Assembly (NCBI RefSeq): GCF_044597725.1
Contig: NZ_CP139003.1
Coordinates: 1 to 64,000, forward strand
Direction: 5' to 3'
Origin: Bermanella sp044597725
GTDB taxonomy: Bacteria; Pseudomonadota; Gammaproteobacteria; Pseudomonadales; Oceanobacteraceae
Length of the DNA: 64,000 nt
The translations under genes and the position numbers were made by a program. The notes under the pieces were generated by a model. The model ran no database searches, was not told the origin of the DNA, and saw only the letters and a program-made list of their open reading frames with translations. Below are positions 40,010-49,148 of the stretch, piece after piece. Each line of letters starts with the position of its first letter. Position 1 is the first letter of the stretch.

Positions 40010-40035
40010 AAAAAAGCGCACCCATTGGGTGCGCT
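40010..40035 (-). terminator. intrinsic terminator of the fadL-type gene
   Basis: 9-bp perfect stem AGCGCACCC/GGGTGCGCT with a three-base loop, followed on the minus strand by TTTTTTGTG. It lies about 55 bases after the stop codon. A second hairpin at 40068-40091 (AAACATCTAAC/GTTAGATGTTT) begins at the stop codon itself. Confidence 0.88.
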
Positions 40036-40090
40036 AAAGGAGACAAGCCAGAGGCTCGAATTTTGGAAACATCTAACTGGTTAGATGTTT

Positions 40091-41668
40091 TTAGAAACGA
40101 TAGTTCGCTTGCACAGACAAACCGAATACATCAATTTCGTATTCACCGTTTACACTTGCTTTACTATCGGTAGGCTGATCATCTAAACCTTTGTTCACTT
40201 CGTTTAAGTCCATTGGATACATAAGCAAATGCGCTGCTGCAATATCAAATGAGAAGTCATTGTTGACAGCGTAATTCATGCCTAAGGTAAACCACTGACG
40301 ATCGGAAGAAGGTACACGTGCTGTACGGTATTCATCGGTCACTGGAGACTGGTCATATGCGTAACCTGTACGCAGCTTAATGCGATCGTTTAGCTGATAA
40401 GTACCACCTACAGCAACCGCCCATACATCTTCCCATTTCTCAACGATGTGGCCAATATAGCCTTCACCCAACCCATTTTGAGCAGATACATCTGAGATGT
40501 CTAACTGGCCATCTGCTAGACCACCTGTAGGATCAGTAGGGCTAGCAACATTTTCGGTCGCTAAGATATCGAAGTACTCAAATGAGGACCAACCCGTCCA
40601 AGTTGCACCTGCTTGCAGCATCAACTTATCTGTGGCCTGATGCGTCAAAGACAGAGTAGCTGATTGTGGTGTTGTTAACGGCACCTTAGAAGCTTGGTTA
40701 CGAACAGGATAAGTAGTTACTGAGTCATCAGCTGGTGTTGCGCCAGTACCAGGGTTATACACAGCGAGAGAGTTGTTACGGAACTCACTATCACCCTCTA
40801 AGTCGACATCAATTTCCGAACGATAGGTAAAGCCCAAATTGGTCGCTTCAGACAACTCATAAAATAATGCGATATTCCAACCCACACCCCAATCATCGCC
40901 ATTCACTTCATAATGACCTTCAAAGCCTGCATTTGCAGGATCTAAAACGGGAGAGTTCGCAGTATAACCAACCTGAGCCTCTGCTGCTGCCGCGGCCGTT
41001 GCATCATCCGCACCTTGAGCCTTTGCTCCAGCAAAAACTGCATCGTAGCCTGCGTCGGCCGTAGCAGAATAAGGTACTGAATCAACAAATTTTGATAACG
41101 TACCTTCCATATAAACAATATCTAAACCACCACCAATACTTAATTGATCGTTAATCTGATAGGCAACACTTGGTTGAAGTTCTAGGCTAATAAGCGACGT
41201 TTTATCTGCAAAACCGCCACCTACGAAACTCTCATCATAGTTAGTTTCGGTACCAAATGGTGTATACACACCCAAACCAAACGCTAGCTTGTCGCTAACT
41301 GGGTTAGCGTAATAAAAGAACGGAATAAATTTTTCACCCAAAAAGTTACCGCCGTTATCATACGGGTCGGCATCCTGAGCACCGGTAATGGTTTCACCGG
41401 CAGCGTTAGTGCCATTGCCTTCAAAATCACCATAACCATTAATATAGGTAAAACCACCACTGATTTGTGCACGATCCAGTTGTGTCATTGCGGCAGGGTT
41501 GTAAAACACAACGCTCGCGTCTTCTGCCATGGCTGCGCGACCTGCGTGAGCCGTACCCATGCCTGCTGCACTTTGTTCGTTAATTTTGTAGCCAGATGCC
41601 ATGGTCATAGCTGGAGCCAATGCTGCTGCGACAATCGCCGATCTTAGTGCTATTTTTTTATTGATCAC
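40091..41668 (-). CDS. FadL/OmpP1 outer-membrane hydrophobic-compound transporter
   Basis: 525 residues. Starting at the GTG at 41668, which has AAGAAGG seven to nine bases upstream, it begins with a signal peptide (INKKIALRSAIVAAALAPA, ending TMAS) followed by the FadL signature: GYKINEQSAAGMGTAHAG, then DASVVFYNPAAMT. It ends in a C-terminal aromatic strand (LSVQANYRF). FadL proteins carry long-chain fatty acids or alkanes across the outer membrane. The longer open frame to 41815 has a non-signal N-terminus and is not used. Two tandem hairpins follow. Its promoter region shares a motif with the lipase operon promoter. Confidence 0.93.
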   Translation of the reverse strand: MINKKIALRSAIVAAALAPAMTMASGYKINEQSAAGMGTAHAGRAAMAEDASVVFYNPAAMTQLDRAQISGGFTYINGYGDFEGNGTNAAGETITGAQDADPYDNGGNFLGEKFIPFFYYANPVSDKLAFGLGVYTPFGTETNYDESFVGGGFADKTSLISLELQPSVAYQINDQLSIGGGLDIVYMEGTLSKFVDSVPYSATADAGYDAVFAGAKAQGADDATAAAAAEAQVGYTANSPVLDPANAGFEGHYEVNGDDWGVGWNIALFYELSEATNLGFTYRSEIDVDLEGDSEFRNNSLAVYNPGTGATPADDSVTTYPVRNQASKVPLTTPQSATLSLTHQATDKLMLQAGATWTGWSSFEYFDILATENVASPTDPTGGLADGQLDISDVSAQNGLGEGYIGHIVEKWEDVWAVAVGGTYQLNDRIKLRTGYAYDQSPVTDEYRTARVPSSDRQWFTLGMNYAVNNDFSFDIAAAHLLMYPMDLNEVNKGLDDQPTDSKASVNGEYEIDVFGLSVQANYRF

Positions 41669-41864
41669 GATATATACCTTCTTATATAACAAGCTTAAAA
41701 CCTGCCGCCCTATAAAGGACAACGCTAACCCTGTTGTTTTTATTGTATGGGAAAATAGAAGGGCGAGTATGCCAGTGGGCATAGTGCGCCACCACTGCTT
41801 TATAGCCAAAAACACATTGTTCTACGACTTTTTACGACATTTCTGTATAAAAAAACATCATATA

Positions 41865-41880
41865 AAGTACATTTGTACCA
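41865..41880 (-). promoter_or_regulatory. motif shared by fadL and lipase promoters (fadL copy)
   Basis: AAGTACATTTGTACCA, containing the near-palindrome GTACA-TT-TGTAC (41867-41878), lies about 200 bases before the fadL-type start. A 14-of-16 match (AAATACGTTTGTACCA, 54065-54080) is present about 175 bases before the lipase operon, in the same orientation to the gene. The binder is unknown. Confidence 0.4.
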
Positions 41881-41953
41881 TGAAAAGGACTGGCATTAAT
41901 CCGATTATTGTTCCACAATAGCAACAGTAGAATAATCTCATAAGGGATTTATC

Positions 41954-42889
41954 ATGGATCAATTCGATTTAAACGAAATTGCCATCTTTGTTAAGGTGGT
42001 CGACGCGGGCAGTTTTACCGGCGCAGCTAAGTCTTTAGGATTACCTAAATCCACGGTAAGCCGCAAGATCACTCAACTGGAAGAGCGCTTAGGGGTAAGG
42101 TTACTACAACGCACAACCCGAACACTTAGCTTAACCGACACGGGTAGCGCTTATTACAATCAATGCTCGCGTATCATCGGAGATGTGGAAGAAGCCAATA
42201 TTGCGGTGACTGAAATGCAAAGCAAACCCAAAGGCTTGCTGCGCATTACCGCTCCTATGTTGTTTGGCTCACGGGTATTAAGCGACTTGGTATCTGAGTT
42301 TTTACAAAACAACCCGGAAATCCAAGTGGACATGGTATTAACCGACCAGCCTCTCGATTTAATTCAGGACGGTATTGATGTGGCGTTTCGTGTAGGCCAA
42401 TTAGCGGATTCATCGTTGATTGCCCGTCCATTAGGTGACATTAAGACCATTACTTGCGCCAGCCCTGAATACATTGCAAAACATGGCAGCCCTAGCCACC
42501 CTAGTGAGCTCCCAAAACATGACACCATTGGTTGGACTCCGCGCAGTAACTGGGAGTTTAATCATCCTGAAAAACTCAGTATTGAAATTCACCCTCGAGT
42601 GCGTGTAAACGACCCTCTTAGCTCTCGTTTATTAGCCCTTAATGGTATTGGCATTGCCCGATTACCTGCATTCTTATGCGCCGAAGACATTAACCAAGGC
42701 AAGCTAAAACCTATTTTATGTGATTGGTCTTATAGTGCGACGCCTATCCATGCATTGTATGCAAGCAACCGTCATTTGAGTGTTAAGGTAAGAAGTTTTG
42801 TTGATTTTATTGTTGAAGGCTTACGCCAAAGCCAACCTTGGGCAGTGAAGTTTGATGAAGTATTCCAATGCGATGCTTTGTATAAGTAG
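41954..42889 (+). CDS. LysR-family transcriptional regulator
   Basis: 311-residue regulator with an N-terminal winged helix (AIFVKVVDAGSFTGAAKSLGLPKSTVSRKI) and effector-binding domain. The sequence is of the LysR subgroup with LGLPKSTVSRKITQLEERLG, often found in stress, aromatic or efflux contexts. It is divergent from the fadL-type gene with 285 bases between, so control of fadL is a natural hypothesis. A copy of the dispersed repeat lies just behind it. Confidence 0.9.
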   Translation: MDQFDLNEIAIFVKVVDAGSFTGAAKSLGLPKSTVSRKITQLEERLGVRLLQRTTRTLSLTDTGSAYYNQCSRIIGDVEEANIAVTEMQSKPKGLLRITAPMLFGSRVLSDLVSEFLQNNPEIQVDMVLTDQPLDLIQDGIDVAFRVGQLADSSLIARPLGDIKTITCASPEYIAKHGSPSHPSELPKHDTIGWTPRSNWEFNHPEKLSIEIHPRVRVNDPLSSRLLALNGIGIARLPAFLCAEDINQGKLKPILCDWSYSATPIHALYASNRHLSVKVRSFVDFIVEGLRQSQPWAVKFDEVFQCDALYK

Positions 42890-42904
42890 ATTCCAAGAAT
42901 CATC

Positions 42905-42936
42905 GTAGTGCGGCCGGAGCCGCAGGCGACCCCCGC
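42905..42936 (-). repeat. dispersed GGGGGTCGC repeat, copy 1
   Basis: 32-bp copy of the family GCGGGGGTCGCNTNNGCTCCGRCCGCACTAC, here in reverse orientation (GTAGTGCGGCCGGAGCCGC...). It lies 16 bases after the LysR stop and is followed by the longer composite core. Confidence 0.85.
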
Positions 42937-43080
42937 AATTGGGTTTTCGAAACCAGCCACGCTTTCCGAGAATCATCCATAGTCTCACGGACGCCGTAAA
43001 TGCATCCATGCAGGCTCGCACTCGCCATCCATGGCTCATGACGCCGCTCGCTTTATGAATGTTTCTCGAAAATCGTAAAT
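42937..43080 (-). repeat. composite repeat core, copy A
   Basis: About 140 bases homologous, in opposite orientation, to 59479-59631. Shared blocks on the minus strand are TCGAGAAACATTCATAAAGC (copy B: similar), AGCGAGCGGCGTCA, GAGCCATGGATGG, and TTTACGGCGTCCGTGAGACT, then CTCGGAAAGCG. It contains no reading frame of interest and sits in an intergenic gap. It differs from copy B by a short replaced central segment. Confidence 0.75.
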
Positions 43081-43120
43081 TACTATTTATCGAAAGCTTA
43101 GTTTTAAGCAGGGGGTTTAT

Positions 43121-44296
43121 TTAAAGCTCGTTGACGATATTCAACAACTTTAAGCGTTGCTCTCGGCTAAGCTTAACATTCTCGTTAGATAAGAACCCAC
43201 CCAACTCTTTTACCACACTTTGAAAACGCTCATCCAGTTTTAAACCACTATTAAATATCGTATTAGTATTCTCAATTCCGTAAGCCATGATATTTTCAAG
43301 TGCTCTCTCTTGATCTTCATGTAAACCTAAATTTGTTATAACGCCACTGATTTGATCGGACATATTTTCTACTACGTCGGCGATATCTTTCATGACGCCC
43401 TGATACCCTTCATCAATGTTTTCCATCATGCTCTGCATTTTTAGGGATAACGCTCGCATCATTTCTTGTTGATCTTGGACTTGAGCAACATTCTCTAACG
43501 CTTTTAACCGGGCGTCGGCACCTTGCAGTAAAGAAAAAATATTATCTTTGAGGGCACCGTATTTTTTTTCATCATCCACCGGCATGTTCTTCACTAGCAA
43601 CGAAACTTGTTCGTAGTTCATGACACTGCGCTTACCAAAATCTACGTAACGACCACCATCTTTAAGCTCCCACAATAAGTTTGCTTCTAGGTCTTTGGCC
43701 ATGCCTGAAAGGTCCATGTTCTTAGTGCCTAGCTCACTACGTAACTGTAAACTCGCTTTTAAACCATAGCCGCCTATTGCTCTTAGCAATCGCATACCCA
43801 ATTCATCTAAGTTTGTGCAGGTATGTACATCAAGCAAGAATTGAATATTGATACCAAGGTCTGAGGTATCAGACATGGCAATAAATGCTAGCTCGTTGGC
43901 TTGCTTAACTTGCGCTTGTAATTGCTCATTGGCGACATAGTTAAATATGAGCTTTTCGCAGCGCAAAGCAATTTCGTCATCCGAGACCGAACTATGAATA
44001 TAATCATCGCAGCCCATCTCAAAGGCTTTAACCCGGCTCTGCTCCATACCATCGCCAAACAAAACAATAATTTGAACGTTCTCAGAGGAAGGAAGATTAC
44101 GGATACGATCAATGAGGTCTAAGCGCTCATAGCCAATTTCGCGAAAGTCCATGACCACGAGCGTACAGCCGCCATGAGCTTTATCGATTAGGCAATCAGC
44201 GTCGCTGCACTGCACCACAGGATACCGTGTCCCAAGGGTTTCGCTGAGAAAATGAGGCTGATGACTTAGTGTGAGTATTTTATGTTGATTGTCCAT
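43121..44296 (-). CDS. pseudo-receiver domain protein
   Basis: 391 residues. The N-terminus (about 1-120) has a receiver-like fold with MDFRE at the position of the phospho-acceptor, but the acidic pair at the first strand, the conserved T/S in the fourth strand and the lysine of the fifth strand are not seen. The rest is helical with long coiled-coil-prone segments and a C-terminal conserved-looking tail (LSREQRLKLLNIVNEL). No DNA-binding domain. Likely a protein-interaction regulator that does not depend on ordinary phosphotransfer. It lies 79 bases after the MalT-like regulator gene, same strand. Confidence 0.75.
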   Translation of the reverse strand: MDNQHKILTLSHQPHFLSETLGTRYPVVQCSDADCLIDKAHGGCTLVVMDFREIGYERLDLIDRIRNLPSSENVQIIVLFGDGMEQSRVKAFEMGCDDYIHSSVSDDEIALRCEKLIFNYVANEQLQAQVKQANELAFIAMSDTSDLGINIQFLLDVHTCTNLDELGMRLLRAIGGYGLKASLQLRSELGTKNMDLSGMAKDLEANLLWELKDGGRYVDFGKRSVMNYEQVSLLVKNMPVDDEKKYGALKDNIFSLLQGADARLKALENVAQVQDQQEMMRALSLKMQSMMENIDEGYQGVMKDIADVVENMSDQISGVITNLGLHEDQERALENIMAYGIENTNTIFNSGLKLDERFQSVVKELGGFLSNENVKLSREQRLKLLNIVNEL

Positions 44297-44375
44297 AGCT
44301 AAAACCCGATGTCCCTTATTAAGGTTTAGCTCACAGGATTATTTTTTCAACTAATTAGTCAATTTGCAGCGATGG

Positions 44376-47072
44376 CTATAAAATTCCAAGCTCTTTAGCC
44401 TTAAGAATGGCCTGAGTTCGACTTTTTACGGCTAGCTTAGAGTTAATGCGCCGCGCATGAGTTTTAACCGTATGTAAGCTAATAAATAGCTTTTCAGCAA
44501 TTTCTTGATTACTCAAGCCTTCGGCTATGAGTTTAAGCACCGACATCTCGCGGGCACTAATGACTAAACGCATACGCGCAAACTCTTTGTTAGGGCTTGC
44601 ATCCTCGCTCAGTTCAATATTTTGTAAAATGGCCTGCACAAAAGGCTTTTGCTTGATATTAATAGGCAGTTGCTCATATAACTGGCCCATTCCAGAGCTG
44701 TATTCTATAAACGGCATAATACAGTCATCTTTTTCAGCAAGTTTAATGGCGGTCCTAAAGTCATGTAATGCATCTTCTTCTCGACCTAATTGGAACCGTA
44801 ACAGCGCCCGCATTAAATAGACAAATAACAAGGCAAACCCATTTTGATTCACATTACCTTGTTCTAATACTTGGTCGAGTAATTTAAGCGCTTCTTTGTG
44901 CTGACCATTAATAGACCGAGCTCGCACATAAAATATATCTAACAAGCTCTTTAGTGCTGGGAAATGCTCAGGAGATAAGCTATAAGGTGCATGCTCTGCT
45001 TGCTGGTAGAGTGACTTTATATTGGCAAGGGCAACCTCGACTTTTCCTTGGTCCACCAATAGATTGCTGCGTACCGTGCTTACCCAAGGCATGTAAATAA
45101 AGCTGGGTACATTCCAGCGCTGCATCTGTGCTTCAGCATCCGATAGGAAATCAAATGCGCGCTCTATATCGCCACCTTGACGGTACAATTGACTCAATAA
45201 AATGTAAGCCATAATCACATAACTATCACGACAGGCCTTGCTCACACTTAAGCCTTCTAATATATGTGTTTTTGCTTCTGTGGTTTTGTTTTGTAAAAGA
45301 TATAAATATCCTTTGTAAATTAATAGGCGGCCATAGGCAGGTGCCATTGATCGATTTTCAAGACGGTGGCTTAAATGCAAACCTTCGTCTACCCGTTTAA
45401 TAGCAAGATTCAATAAACCTTTTACCTGTTCTAAGCGAGCATGTTCATGAATGGCCAACATCTCTAAGTGAATACTGCCCGCAGCACGAGCGGTTTCGAA
45501 CGAAAGCCGATTATGTTGACGCGCCGCGTCGATATCATTTTTGGTCATACTGACGTTGGCTAAATTAAAATACGTAACGGCGCGAGCAACAAAATTTCGT
45601 TTAGGTAGTTTCTCTAAAGCCTGCTGACATAGCGCTTCGGCATTATCAATATTTCCCTTACAGCGCGCTATATAAGCGCGTATAGCAAATAGTTGACCAG
45701 AGATTTCATCGTAGGCGCTTTTATCCTCCGGAACATCTATTTGAGCCATCTGCGCCATAAGGCGCTCGGAATCATCTAACTGTAAAGCCAATGCCAAAGC
45801 CCAACTAAAAATAATAACTAACCTAGGCGAAGCAATGATAACGTCATCGGGAATTTGTTGTCGCCATTGCAGCAATTGTGCAATGTCTTGGTCTTCTAAA
45901 ATAGTCTCTGCGGTTTGTTGTAATAACTGGGCAGCTTTTAATTTATCTTGAGCTTTAAGTGCCATCTCCACAGCTGCAACTTGATAATTATTTGCATGAA
46001 GCCAATCACAAGCCAAGCCATACACAGCCTGAATAGATTCCAAACCCTGCCACCGTAAATAGTGTTGTAGCATGGGGTGCAGTTCTACCCAAGAATAATA
46101 AGGCTCTAATGGTAATACTAACTTGTGCCCGTTTAATAAAATGGGCAGTTCATCGTATATGCCTTCATCACCATAAACCGCAACCAAGTAATTGGGGCAG
46201 ACTTGCTCTAATAATGCGATGTTACAACAAAGTTGATATTGTTCTTTGCTAACAGCGGCTCGCCAATGCTCATGAAAGTAATCTTGCATGACACTATTAG
46301 GTTGTGTCATATCAAACATTTCATATTCATCGTAAAGTGTTTTCAACATATTCAAACCCGCAGGCCAGCCCAAACTTAACTGGGCAAACTCTTCACGTGC
46401 CTGTCTGTCTAAATATGTAAATGAGCGTTGTTCAAACCATTGCTCTAATTCTTGATCGCTAAAACGTAGATGGTGTTCATTTATAGGTAAAAGTTTACCT
46501 TGATTTACCCACTTGCTTTGCCTGAAAGGCAAGTTGTCTCGAGAAGCTATATATAAACGAATATGGGCTGGACAATAAACCAATAAGCGCTCAATCCAAT
46601 TGAGTACTTGTTCATCTTTAATGTGTTGCACATCGTCGAATGCAATATGTAGCGGCCCTTTAAAGGTTTCGAGCCTATTCATTATTTGATTGAACACATT
46701 ATCAAGCGGTTCATCATTAGTAAGATTACGTAAACATGCATCAAAATGGCTATGACTTACACCATAAAATGCCGCAGACAGATAGGTTAAAAAGCGTTTA
46801 GGATCATTTTCTTTGGCATCAAGAGTTAACCAAGCTACCGACTCTAGGGCATGTTTTTTGGCATACATCAGCTCGGCTAAAAAAAGTGTTTTGCCATATC
46901 CAGCAGCCGCACTCAGTAAGAACACTTGGCTGGTATCGGCATCAACTTTCTTATGCAGCTCACTGCGTTTTACATGATTAAGGGGTAAGTTTGGCAATTG
47001 AAGCTTCATTGCCAATAGTTTTAGCTGGAATTGGTCTAGCGTCTTAACGACAGAGTTTTCAACGGAAAACAC
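44376..47072 (-). CDS. MalT-like LuxR-family ATP-binding transcriptional regulator
   Basis: 898 residues. A STAND-type ATPase at the N-terminus carries Walker A AAAGYGKT and the sensor LLVYCPAHIRLYIASRD; a long TPR-like helical solenoid (about 350-830) follows; the C-terminal LuxR helix-turn-helix ends the protein (LSNQEIAEKLFISLHTVKTHARRINSKL). Activators of this class respond to a small ligand plus ATP. The start is GTG at 47072 with AGGTAGGG upstream. In relatives, such regulators sit next to DUF1329/DUF1302 operons, as here, so the lipase-DUF1302-DUF1329 operon is a plausible target. Confidence 0.9.
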   Translation of the reverse strand: MFSVENSVVKTLDQFQLKLLAMKLQLPNLPLNHVKRSELHKKVDADTSQVFLLSAAAGYGKTLFLAELMYAKKHALESVAWLTLDAKENDPKRFLTYLSAAFYGVSHSHFDACLRNLTNDEPLDNVFNQIMNRLETFKGPLHIAFDDVQHIKDEQVLNWIERLLVYCPAHIRLYIASRDNLPFRQSKWVNQGKLLPINEHHLRFSDQELEQWFEQRSFTYLDRQAREEFAQLSLGWPAGLNMLKTLYDEYEMFDMTQPNSVMQDYFHEHWRAAVSKEQYQLCCNIALLEQVCPNYLVAVYGDEGIYDELPILLNGHKLVLPLEPYYSWVELHPMLQHYLRWQGLESIQAVYGLACDWLHANNYQVAAVEMALKAQDKLKAAQLLQQTAETILEDQDIAQLLQWRQQIPDDVIIASPRLVIIFSWALALALQLDDSERLMAQMAQIDVPEDKSAYDEISGQLFAIRAYIARCKGNIDNAEALCQQALEKLPKRNFVARAVTYFNLANVSMTKNDIDAARQHNRLSFETARAAGSIHLEMLAIHEHARLEQVKGLLNLAIKRVDEGLHLSHRLENRSMAPAYGRLLIYKGYLYLLQNKTTEAKTHILEGLSVSKACRDSYVIMAYILLSQLYRQGGDIERAFDFLSDAEAQMQRWNVPSFIYMPWVSTVRSNLLVDQGKVEVALANIKSLYQQAEHAPYSLSPEHFPALKSLLDIFYVRARSINGQHKEALKLLDQVLEQGNVNQNGFALLFVYLMRALLRFQLGREEDALHDFRTAIKLAEKDDCIMPFIEYSSGMGQLYEQLPINIKQKPFVQAILQNIELSEDASPNKEFARMRLVISAREMSVLKLIAEGLSNQEIAEKLFISLHTVKTHARRINSKLAVKSRTQAILKAKELGIL

Positions 47073-47183
47073 ACACCCTACCTTTATTATTATATTTTCG
47101 AGGGCTATTGTATCAAGAAGGCAGGTAAAGTCAGTAATTTCGCGACAAATAAAAAAACGGCTAAGAATTGAGTTATTTACGTA

Positions 47184-47519
47184 CTAGCTATCTAACTGTT
47201 TGTAATCACACTTAAGCACACTCGCCCACGTCTTGAGTGTTTCTTTACTTGGAGCATTATCGACCGCTTCAGTTTGACTTACATTACTTTGTGATGTGCC
47301 CAGAGCTTTAGCCATTTCAGATTGGTTTATGCCTCTGTGTATACGCCACGATTTTAAAAGCGAGTACCCCTTGATAGCATGTAGTTCCACCACTTCACTT
47401 GGCAGAGTTACGCCCTCATCACCATTAATGAGCGCTAAATAATCTTGATATGGAACCACAGCAAACGCAGGCAGACCATCATCACCCGTAATGATTTGAG
47501 GTTTAGTATGTGCGCTCAT
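47184..47519 (-). CDS. XRE-family antitoxin-like protein
   Basis: 111 residues. An N-terminal part with a Phd/antitoxin-like pattern (ITGDDGLPAFAVVPYQDYLAL) is fused to a helix-turn-helix of the XRE type (RGINQSEMAKALGTSQSNVSQTEAV). This layout occurs in antitoxins paired with small toxins, but no toxin-sized gene is next to it, so it may be an orphan. It lies 111 bases upstream of the MalT-like gene on the same strand. Confidence 0.75.
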   Translation of the reverse strand: MSAHTKPQIITGDDGLPAFAVVPYQDYLALINGDEGVTLPSEVVELHAIKGYSLLKSWRIHRGINQSEMAKALGTSQSNVSQTEAVDNAPSKETLKTWASVLKCDYKQLDS

Positions 47520-47680
47520 CTCTCTTTTTCACCTCGTTTTGTCCATTCCACTTGATACATACAAACCTTACTAACTTATATTATAAGCCACAACTAATAA
47601 TTTCAAGAAAATTAGAATATAAGCTATTGATAATAGGAGTTAGGGGCTTGGGAAGGAATTAGGCATGAGTACCAATATGG

Positions 47681-47715
47681 CACAAAAAAACCCGGCAAAG
47701 GCCGGGTTTTTTGTG
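47681..47715. terminator. bidirectional intrinsic terminator
   Basis: CACAAAAAAACCCGGC/GCCGGGTTTTTTGTG (stem 47681-47696 and 47701-47715, loop AAAG). The GC stem is flanked by A and T tracts on both sides. It ends the lipase-DUF1302-DUF1329 operon, 15 bases after the last gene. Confidence 0.93.
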
Positions 47716-47729
47716 CCTAGCAATCGAGT

Positions 47730-49100
47730 TTATCGACGTCCAGCGCGACGCAGTGCAGCAGGAGTGTAATCTTGCTCGCTACGGGTAAAACCAAAGTTAT
47801 AAGACTGCTCTTCTTCGTTATCTAGGCCAAGGGCTAGGTAACGACCAGATTGCAAGTCATACAAGGTTTCGATTGTGTACCAAGGCACCTTAACATCATA
47901 AAAGTGGATGCTATGAGCTTCGGCTACACGCCATAGTTCGCCACGGCCATCGAAGTGATCGATTTGAACGGCTTGCCATGTATCTTCGTCAATGTAGAAG
48001 GTACGCTTACCATAAATGTGGCGCGAGCCTTCTTTTAGTGTGGCTTCTACATGCCATACACGGTGAAGCTCGTAACGTGTTAGGTCTTGGTTGATATGAC
48101 CCGCTTTTACAATGTCATCATAAGAGTGGTCTTTGCTGTTTAGCTTATAAGAGTTATACGGAATATAAATCTCTTTTTTACCAACCAATTTCCAGTTGTA
48201 ACGGTCTGGTGCACCGTTATACATATCTAGGTTATCCGAAGTACGCAGACCATCAGACGCGGTACCTGGACCGTCGTATGCAACCTGTGGTGCACGACGA
48301 ACACGACGCTGACCAGCGTTATAGATCCACGCTTTACGCGGCTCTTTAACTTGGTCCAAGGTTTCGTGTACAAGTAATACGTTACCTGCTAAACGGGCTG
48401 GCGATACCACATCTTGCTTGAAGTAGAACAGGATATTGTTATCGGCCATGGTAGCTGGGTCATAGTCTTCCAACTTGTTCTTAAACGTAAACTCGTCTTC
48501 AAATTTCACCAAGCTATAAGCGCCATTAGGCTGAGGTGTTACTTGGTTGATAACACGGCTAACCGAACCACCACGATAACGTACAATGTGATTCCAAATA
48601 ACCTCTACGCCACTTTGTGGAATAGGGAATGGTACACCTAACTCATAGTTCACCATACCGTTACCACCAGCAACCAACTTAGTTTCAGTGGCATTTTCTT
48701 TAGTGGCGTCATAAATGTTTTGCGGGTAATTGGCACTACGACGTGTTTCGTATACCGGCATTTTGTAAGTTTGCGGGTACTTTTTGAACATAGCAATTTG
48801 ACCTTCGGTCAAGTTTGCTTTGTATTGTTCGTAGTTTTGCGCAGTAATGGTGAATTTCACTTTATCGCCCGCAAATGGGTCAACATAGTTACCATCACCT
48901 TTATATGATGAAGGTGCATCAACACCGCCCGTCCACGCAGGAATAGCACCGCCATTCCCATCTTTTTCTGCACCAATTGGCGTTAAGCTTTTACCAAGCT
49001 TAGCCGCCTCGCCAGCAGGCACGGCGCTGTGCGCCATGCTTGCAGTTAGGGCCAAGGCTACAGCCGACCCAATGATTTTTTTATTAAGTAACATAGACAT
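47730..49100 (-). CDS. DUF1329 family outer-membrane-associated protein
   Basis: 456 residues with a signal peptide (about 1-26, ending AHSA). The family's typical strings are seen: LTPIGAEKDGN..GAIPAWTGG, then DTWQAVQIDHFDGRGELWRV. DUF1329 folds like LolB-type lipid carriers and occurs with DUF1302 in operons for hydrophobic substrates, so a role in moving lipids between membranes is suggested by family. It is the last gene of the lipase operon, 48 bases after DUF1302. The second in-frame ATG (two codons on) could be the true start. Confidence 0.9.
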   Translation of the reverse strand: MSMLLNKKIIGSAVALALTASMAHSAVPAGEAAKLGKSLTPIGAEKDGNGGAIPAWTGGVDAPSSYKGDGNYVDPFAGDKVKFTITAQNYEQYKANLTEGQIAMFKKYPQTYKMPVYETRRSANYPQNIYDATKENATETKLVAGGNGMVNYELGVPFPIPQSGVEVIWNHIVRYRGGSVSRVINQVTPQPNGAYSLVKFEDEFTFKNKLEDYDPATMADNNILFYFKQDVVSPARLAGNVLLVHETLDQVKEPRKAWIYNAGQRRVRRAPQVAYDGPGTASDGLRTSDNLDMYNGAPDRYNWKLVGKKEIYIPYNSYKLNSKDHSYDDIVKAGHINQDLTRYELHRVWHVEATLKEGSRHIYGKRTFYIDEDTWQAVQIDHFDGRGELWRVAEAHSIHFYDVKVPWYTIETLYDLQSGRYLALGLDNEEEQSYNFGFTRSEQDYTPAALRRAGRR

Positions 49101-49148
49101 TCCTTAATTATTTACTTGTACTAAAAGCAACTTTAAAAAGTGTAGCAG

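Noticed and set aside
41669..41815. 49-residue extension of the FadL-type protein
   Set aside because: It would bury the signal peptide; the GTG at 41668 has a strong ribosome site and puts the signal peptide at the N-terminus.
47184..47519. Complete toxin-antitoxin module
   Set aside because: Only the antitoxin-like gene is present; neither side has a toxin-sized partner frame with a ribosome site.
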